Source of the DNA: Nocardioides sp. NBC_00368
Lineage (GTDB): Bacteria; Actinomycetota; Actinomycetes; Propionibacteriales; Nocardioidaceae
Length of the DNA: 64,000 nt
NCBI RefSeq assembly: GCF_036090055.1
Contig: NZ_CP107970.1
Location: 932,501-996,500 of the forward strand
Direction: 5' to 3'
In this document: piece after piece, positions 60,614 to 64,000 of the stretch
How the letters are laid out: each line of letters opens with the position of its first letter
How positions within the stretch are numbered: the first letter of the stretch is position 1
Program-made: the position numbers and the translations under genes
Notes under the pieces: generated by a model
What the model was told of the DNA's origin: nothing
Databases searched by the model: none
Seen by the model: only the letters and a program-made list of their open reading frames with translations

Positions 60614-61432
60614 GTGAGCGATGATCTGTGGGGCACCGACCGGCTCGATCTGACGGCGTATCTGGACCGGATCGGGGTGGCCGAGCCGCCCGGCCCGTCC
60701 CGCGAGGCGCTCGAAGAGGTCTACGACGCCCACCTGCGCACCTTCACCTTCGACAACATCGACGTGCTGCTCGAGCAGCATCCCGGCGTCGACCTGCCCG
60801 ACGTGCAGGCGAAGTTCGCCGGCCGGGGGAGAGGCGGCTACTGCTTCGAGCACGGCACGGTTCTCGCTGCGGTGCTGGACCGGCTCGGCTTCGCCGTCGA
60901 CCGGCGCCTCGCGCGGGTCGGTGACGACCCGACCGCGGCGGGACGTACGCATCTGGTGGTCGTGGTCGACCTGGACGGCGAGAGGCTGCTGCTCGATCCC
61001 GGATTCGGGCTGAGCGTGTGGCGGCCGATCCCGCTGGTCGACGGGGCGGTCGACGAGGTGCGCGGCATCGCCCACCGGGTGCGGCGGGGCGAGCACGGCT
61101 GGGCGCTGGAGCGGGCCAAGGACGACGGGTGGGAGCTGATGCACACCCACGACGAGGCGCTGGTCGTGCCCAGCGACGTCGCGCTCGGCCACCACTACAC
61201 CAGCACCCACCCGACGGTGCACTTCCGCCATCGGTTGATCACGACGAAGCTCCTCGCGGACCGACACCTCAGCCTCACCCACAACACCGTCACCATCCGG
61301 CGCGAGGGCGAGGAGACCGAGCATCGCGAGATCGGGCTCGACGAGGTGATGGGCTATCTCGAGGAGGCCGAAGTGCCGCTCACCGACGAGGAGCGTGGGC
61401 GCCTGCGAGAGCGGCTGGCGACCCTCGCCTGA
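60614..61432 (+). CDS. nat: Arylamine N-acetyltransferase
   Basis: The 272-residue protein has the NAT catalytic triad: Cys in RGGYCFEHG (about residue 77), His in RTHLVVVVD (about 115) and Asp in LLLDPGFG (about 130). It transfers acetyl from acetyl-CoA to arylamines or hydrazines. In actinobacteria it also takes part in cell-wall lipid or secondary metabolism. GTG 60614 was chosen. It is convergent with the next two small genes. Confidence 0.93.
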   Translation: MSDDLWGTDRLDLTAYLDRIGVAEPPGPSREALEEVYDAHLRTFTFDNIDVLLEQHPGVDLPDVQAKFAGRGRGGYCFEHGTVLAAVLDRLGFAVDRRLARVGDDPTAAGRTHLVVVVDLDGERLLLDPGFGLSVWRPIPLVDGAVDEVRGIAHRVRRGEHGWALERAKDDGWELMHTHDEALVVPSDVALGHHYTSTHPTVHFRHRLITTKLLADRHLSLTHNTVTIRREGEETEHREIGLDEVMGYLEEAEVPLTDEERGRLRERLATLA

Positions 61433-61447
61433 GGCTGAGCGGCGGCG

Positions 61448-61888
61448 CTACCGGCGCGCTCGCTCCTGCTCGTCCACGATGATCTGCAACGCCATGGTGG
61501 GGTCCTCGGAGAGGTCGGTGATCAGCTGACGGCGGTCCAGGACGGCCTCGTCGAGGTGAGGACCCAGGGTGCCCAGCAGCTCACCGGTCGTCGTGGCCGG
61601 CATCGCGTTGAGCATCCGGGTGCCGCGCCGGCCGGAGCTGGGTACCACGCGCGCCAGTGCACCGGCGACCGACCGGGTCGCCTCCGCGAAGGGTGCGGTG
61701 ATCTGATCAGTGATCGGGCTGAGCCAGTTCGCGGCACGCTCGGCCTCGGCACGGGACGTGCGCGCCTTGAGGTCTCCGAGACGTACGTCCTCCAGGGCCC
61801 GCTCGAGGCGACGCTGCTCCGCGAAGGCGAGGCCGACGACGACGGCGGAGGCGACGGCGCCGAGCAGCGCGAGGCTAGCGACCAGCAT
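61448..61888 (-). CDS. Membrane-anchored protein of unknown function
   Basis: The 146-residue protein begins with a hydrophobic helix (MLVASLALLGAVASAVVVGLAF) that acts as an uncleaved anchor or signal, then a charged, helical, probably coiled region (about 25-60) and a C-terminal acidic helical part. I do not recognise the family. It overlaps the preceding gene by 14 bp and shares its layout, so the two form a unit. Confidence 0.65.
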   Translation of the reverse strand: MLVASLALLGAVASAVVVGLAFAEQRRLERALEDVRLGDLKARTSRAEAERAANWLSPITDQITAPFAEATRSVAGALARVVPSSGRRGTRMLNAMPATTTGELLGTLGPHLDEAVLDRRQLITDLSEDPTMALQIIVDEQERARR

Positions 61889-62246
61889 GGACCTTGACCT
61901 CGGCCACGACGCCCTCGTCGGCGAGCCGCTCGCGCAATGACTCGGCGGCCTGGTCGTAGACCATCTTCGAGAGCAGCGCCGGGCGCACCTTGTGCAGCAT
62001 CGTGGCCGCCTTGGTCTGGGCGGAGGCGAGCTCGAGCGGGTTGAGGATGCGGATGCTCAGCACCCGTTCCTCGGGCGGGAGCTCGGCGTAGGCGGTCCGT
62101 GGCGCCGAGATGTCGGCCTGCTCCAGGCGCCACAGCAGGCCGATGGTCTCGGCACGCAGCGCCTTGTTGGCGCGCCGGAGGCGCCAGGCGACAGCGGCGG
62201 CGGCCACGGCGACCACCAGCGCCACGACGGCGATCAGGGTGCTCAA
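61875..62246 (-). CDS. Membrane-anchored coiled protein of unknown function
   Basis: From TTG 62246 the 123-residue protein starts with an anchor helix (LSTLIAVVALVVAVAAAAVAWRL) and then a long helical part with charged heptads. GAGGAG lies 4 nt upstream of TTG 62246. A longer frame from ATG 62315 exists but puts an Arg-rich stretch before the helix with no ribosome site. No family recognised. Confidence 0.6.
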   Translation of the reverse strand: MSTLIAVVALVVAVAAAAVAWRLRRANKALRAETIGLLWRLEQADISAPRTAYAELPPEERVLSIRILNPLELASAQTKAATMLHKVRPALLSKMVYDQAAESLRERLADEGVVAEVKVHAGR

Positions 62247-62397
62247 GGCTCTCCTCGCATCACTTCGTGCCCGACGAGTTCGCGGCCCGACGGGTGGCCC
62301 GGTCGGACCAATCATGGAGTATCCGAGGATCGCTGTCAGCGGCGGTGGTCACAACACGGCGCGCCGGGTGATTCGAATTGTCGTTCGACATCATGTA

Positions 62398-62411
62398 TCT
62401 TGATATCAAGA
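62398..62411. promoter_or_regulatory. Palindromic candidate operator upstream of acn
   Basis: TCTTGATATCAAGA is a perfect 14-bp palindrome 131 bp before the aconitase start and 152 bp before the divergent membrane-protein gene. Its size and symmetry fit a MarR- or TetR-type regulator. Confidence 0.5.
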
Positions 62412-62541
62412 GATCGGGCGAGCGATCGCCGCAAAAGGTTAGGTGAGCCTTTGTTTTCCCGGCGCGGGTAGCCGGGGCAGGATGGGCTTCAAAGACTTGA
62501 GAACGTACGTCACTGTGGACGCGAGCAAGGAGATGAACGCG

Positions 62542-64000
62542 TTGGCCAGCAAGGACAGCTTCGGTGCCAAGAGCACCCTGGACGTGGACGGTAAGTCCTA
62601 CGAGATCTTCCGCCTGGATGCGGTCAAGGGTGAGGGCCTCGACGTCGCGTCGCTGCCCTTCTCGTTGAAGGTGCTGCTGGAGAACCTCCTGCGCACCGAG
62701 GACGGCGCGAACATCACCGCCGACGACATCAAGGCGCTGGCGGGCTGGGACGAGACCGCCGAGCCCGACAAGGAGATCCAGTACACGCCGGCGCGCGTGA
62801 TCATGCAGGACTTCACCGGCGTGCCCTGCATCGTCGACCTGGCCACCCTGCGCGAGGCCGCGGCCGAGCTCGGTGGCGACCCGACCAAGATCAACCCGCT
62901 CTCGCCCGCCGAGATGGTCATCGACCACTCCGTGATCGCCGAGGTCTTCGGCACGCCGGAGGCCTTCGAGCGCAACGTCGAGATCGAGTACGAGCGCAAC
63001 CGTGAGCGCTACCAGTTCCTGCGCTGGGGCCAGACCGCCTTCGAGGACTTCAAGGTCGTTCCGCCGGGCACCGGCATCGTCCACCAGGTCAACATCGAGC
63101 ACCTGGCCCGCACGGTCTTCACCCGTGAGGTCGACGGCGAGCTGCAGGCCTACCCCGACACCTGCGTGGGCACCGACTCCCACACCACCATGGTCAACGG
63201 CCTGGGCGTCCTCGGCTTCGGCGTGGGCGGCATCGAGGCCGAGGCCGCGCTGCTCGGCCAGCCGGTCTCCATGCTGATCCCGCGCGTGGTCGGCTTCAAG
63301 CTCCACGGCGACCTGCCCGAGGGCTCGACCGCCACCGACCTGGTGCTCACCATCACCGAGATGCTGCGCAAGCACGGTGTGGTCGGCAAGTTCGTCGAGT
63401 TCTACGGCGCCGGCGTGACCGCGCTGCCGCTGGCCAACCGCGCCACCATCGGCAACATGTCGCCGGAGTTCGGTTCCACCATCGCGATCTTCCCGGTCGA
63501 CGAGGAGACCATCAACTACCTCAAGCTCACCGGCCGCTCCGAGGAGCAGCTGGCCCTGGTGGAGAAGTACGCCAAGGAGCAGGGCCTGTGGCACGACCCG
63601 GCCGCCGAGCCGCGCTACTCCGAGACGCTCGAGCTCGACCTCTCCACCGTCGTCCCGAGCATCGCCGGCCCGAAGCGTCCGCAGGACCGCGTCGAGCTCA
63701 CCGACGCCAAGACCTCCTTCGAGGGTCACCTGCCGACGTACACCTCCAAGACCGACGCGAAGATCCCGGTCAAGCTGGCCGACGGCACCGAGTTCGAGCT
63801 GGAGAACGGCGCGGTCACGATCGCCTCGATCACCTCCTGCACGAACACCTCCAACCCGTCGGTCATGATCGGCGCCGCGCTGCTGGCGAAGAAGGCCGTC
63901 GAGAAGGGCCTGACCCGCAAGCCGTGGGTCAAGACCACCCTGGCGCCGGGCTCCAAGGTCGTCACCGACTACTACGACAAGGCCGGGCTCACCCCCTACC
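62542..64000 (+). CDS. acn: Aconitate hydratase, 5' part
   Basis: The gene runs off the window after 486 codons of an expected 900 or so. The protein has the AcnA pattern: SYEIFRLDAVKGEGLDVASLPFSLKVLLENLLR (seen in residues 18-51), QDFTGVPCIVDLA, DTCVGTDSHTTMVNGLGVLGFGVGGIEAEA and SITSCTNTSNPSVM with the first cluster Cys. It converts citrate to isocitrate in the TCA cycle. TTG 62542 is chosen, with AAGGAG 9 nt upstream; ATG 62533 touches that site. A palindrome upstream suggests regulation. Confidence 0.93.
   Translation, partial: MASKDSFGAKSTLDVDGKSYEIFRLDAVKGEGLDVASLPFSLKVLLENLLRTEDGANITADDIKALAGWDETAEPDKEIQYTPARVIMQDFTGVPCIVDLATLREAAAELGGDPTKINPLSPAEMVIDHSVIAEVFGTPEAFERNVEIEYERNRERYQFLRWGQTAFEDFKVVPPGTGIVHQVNIEHLARTVFTREVDGELQAYPDTCVGTDSHTTMVNGLGVLGFGVGGIEAEAALLGQPVSMLIPRVVGFKLHGDLPEGSTATDLVLTITEMLRKHGVVGKFVEFYGAGVTALPLANRATIGNMSPEFGSTIAIFPVDEETINYLKLTGRSEEQLALVEKYAKEQGLWHDPAAEPRYSETLELDLSTVVPSIAGPKRPQDRVELTDAKTSFEGHLPTYTSKTDAKIPVKLADGTEFELENGAVTIASITSCTNTSNPSVMIGAALLAKKAVEKGLTRKPWVKTTLAPGSKVVTDYYDKAGLTPY

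Overview
The window is high-GC DNA with dense, often overlapping genes (ATGA and GTGA junctions), many GTG/TTG starts and TANNNT -10 elements 6-8 nt ahead of the start codon. With the gene content (pafA-pafBC, tatAC, Ski2-like helicase, DUF4193, DUF4235, DUF3093, DUF3710, DUF3159) this points to an actinobacterium, most likely Nocardioidaceae (Nocardioides-like). No tRNA, rRNA, IS, prophage or CRISPR was seen. No gene-free stretch exceeds about 300 bases.

Bases 1-22,000 are mostly housekeeping. They hold an EamA permease behind a leader peptide with an RBS-masking hairpin, a VOC protein, an exo/endonuclease-phosphatase and a SulP transporter gene broken by a 5-bp tandem duplication. The Pup ligase block follows: pafA, an FKBP lipoprotein, pafB-pafC, tatA-tatC, a lipid kinase, a Ski2-like helicase, ferrochelatase and an inositol monophosphatase. 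A conserved block around dut and several DUF genes comes next.

Bases 23,000-36,200 are a zinc-response island. A Zur-type repressor lies divergent from genes for cysteine-free ribosomal protein paralogues (L28, S14, L31B, L32, S18, L36, L33), a CobW-like protein with a degenerate P-loop, a YraQ-type permease pair and an Opp/Nik-type ABC importer. Sites matching the actinobacterial Zur palindrome (TGAGAATNRTTNTCA) precede rpmB, rpmE2, rpmG and the importer.

Bases 36,600-53,900 hold the most interesting system. A fifth Zur-like site (44458-44472) lies between two divergent units. Leftward: a 32-residue precursor-like peptide, an attenuator-like hairpin, a leader-binding ThiF-like protein, a CocE/S15 hydrolase, an azoline-type YcaO, a SagB-type oxidase and a two-subunit ABC exporter. 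Rightward: a beta-propeller protein, an S9 peptidase and a FecCD-type importer (permease, ATPase, binding lipoprotein), met head-on by a second exporter-fold ABC pair. I read this as a zinc-starvation-induced linear azol(in)e RiPP pathway, possibly making a peptide zincophore that is exported, trimmed and recaptured. The gene assignments are fairly firm; the product and metal role are inference.

The right end holds two TrkA-type K+ channel regulators divergent from a KimA-like APC transporter across a 26-bp bidirectional promoter, an RNA methyltransferase, an alpha/beta hydrolase with a divergent WYL regulator, an arylamine N-acetyltransferase, two small membrane-anchored unknowns and the 5' part of an aconitase gene.
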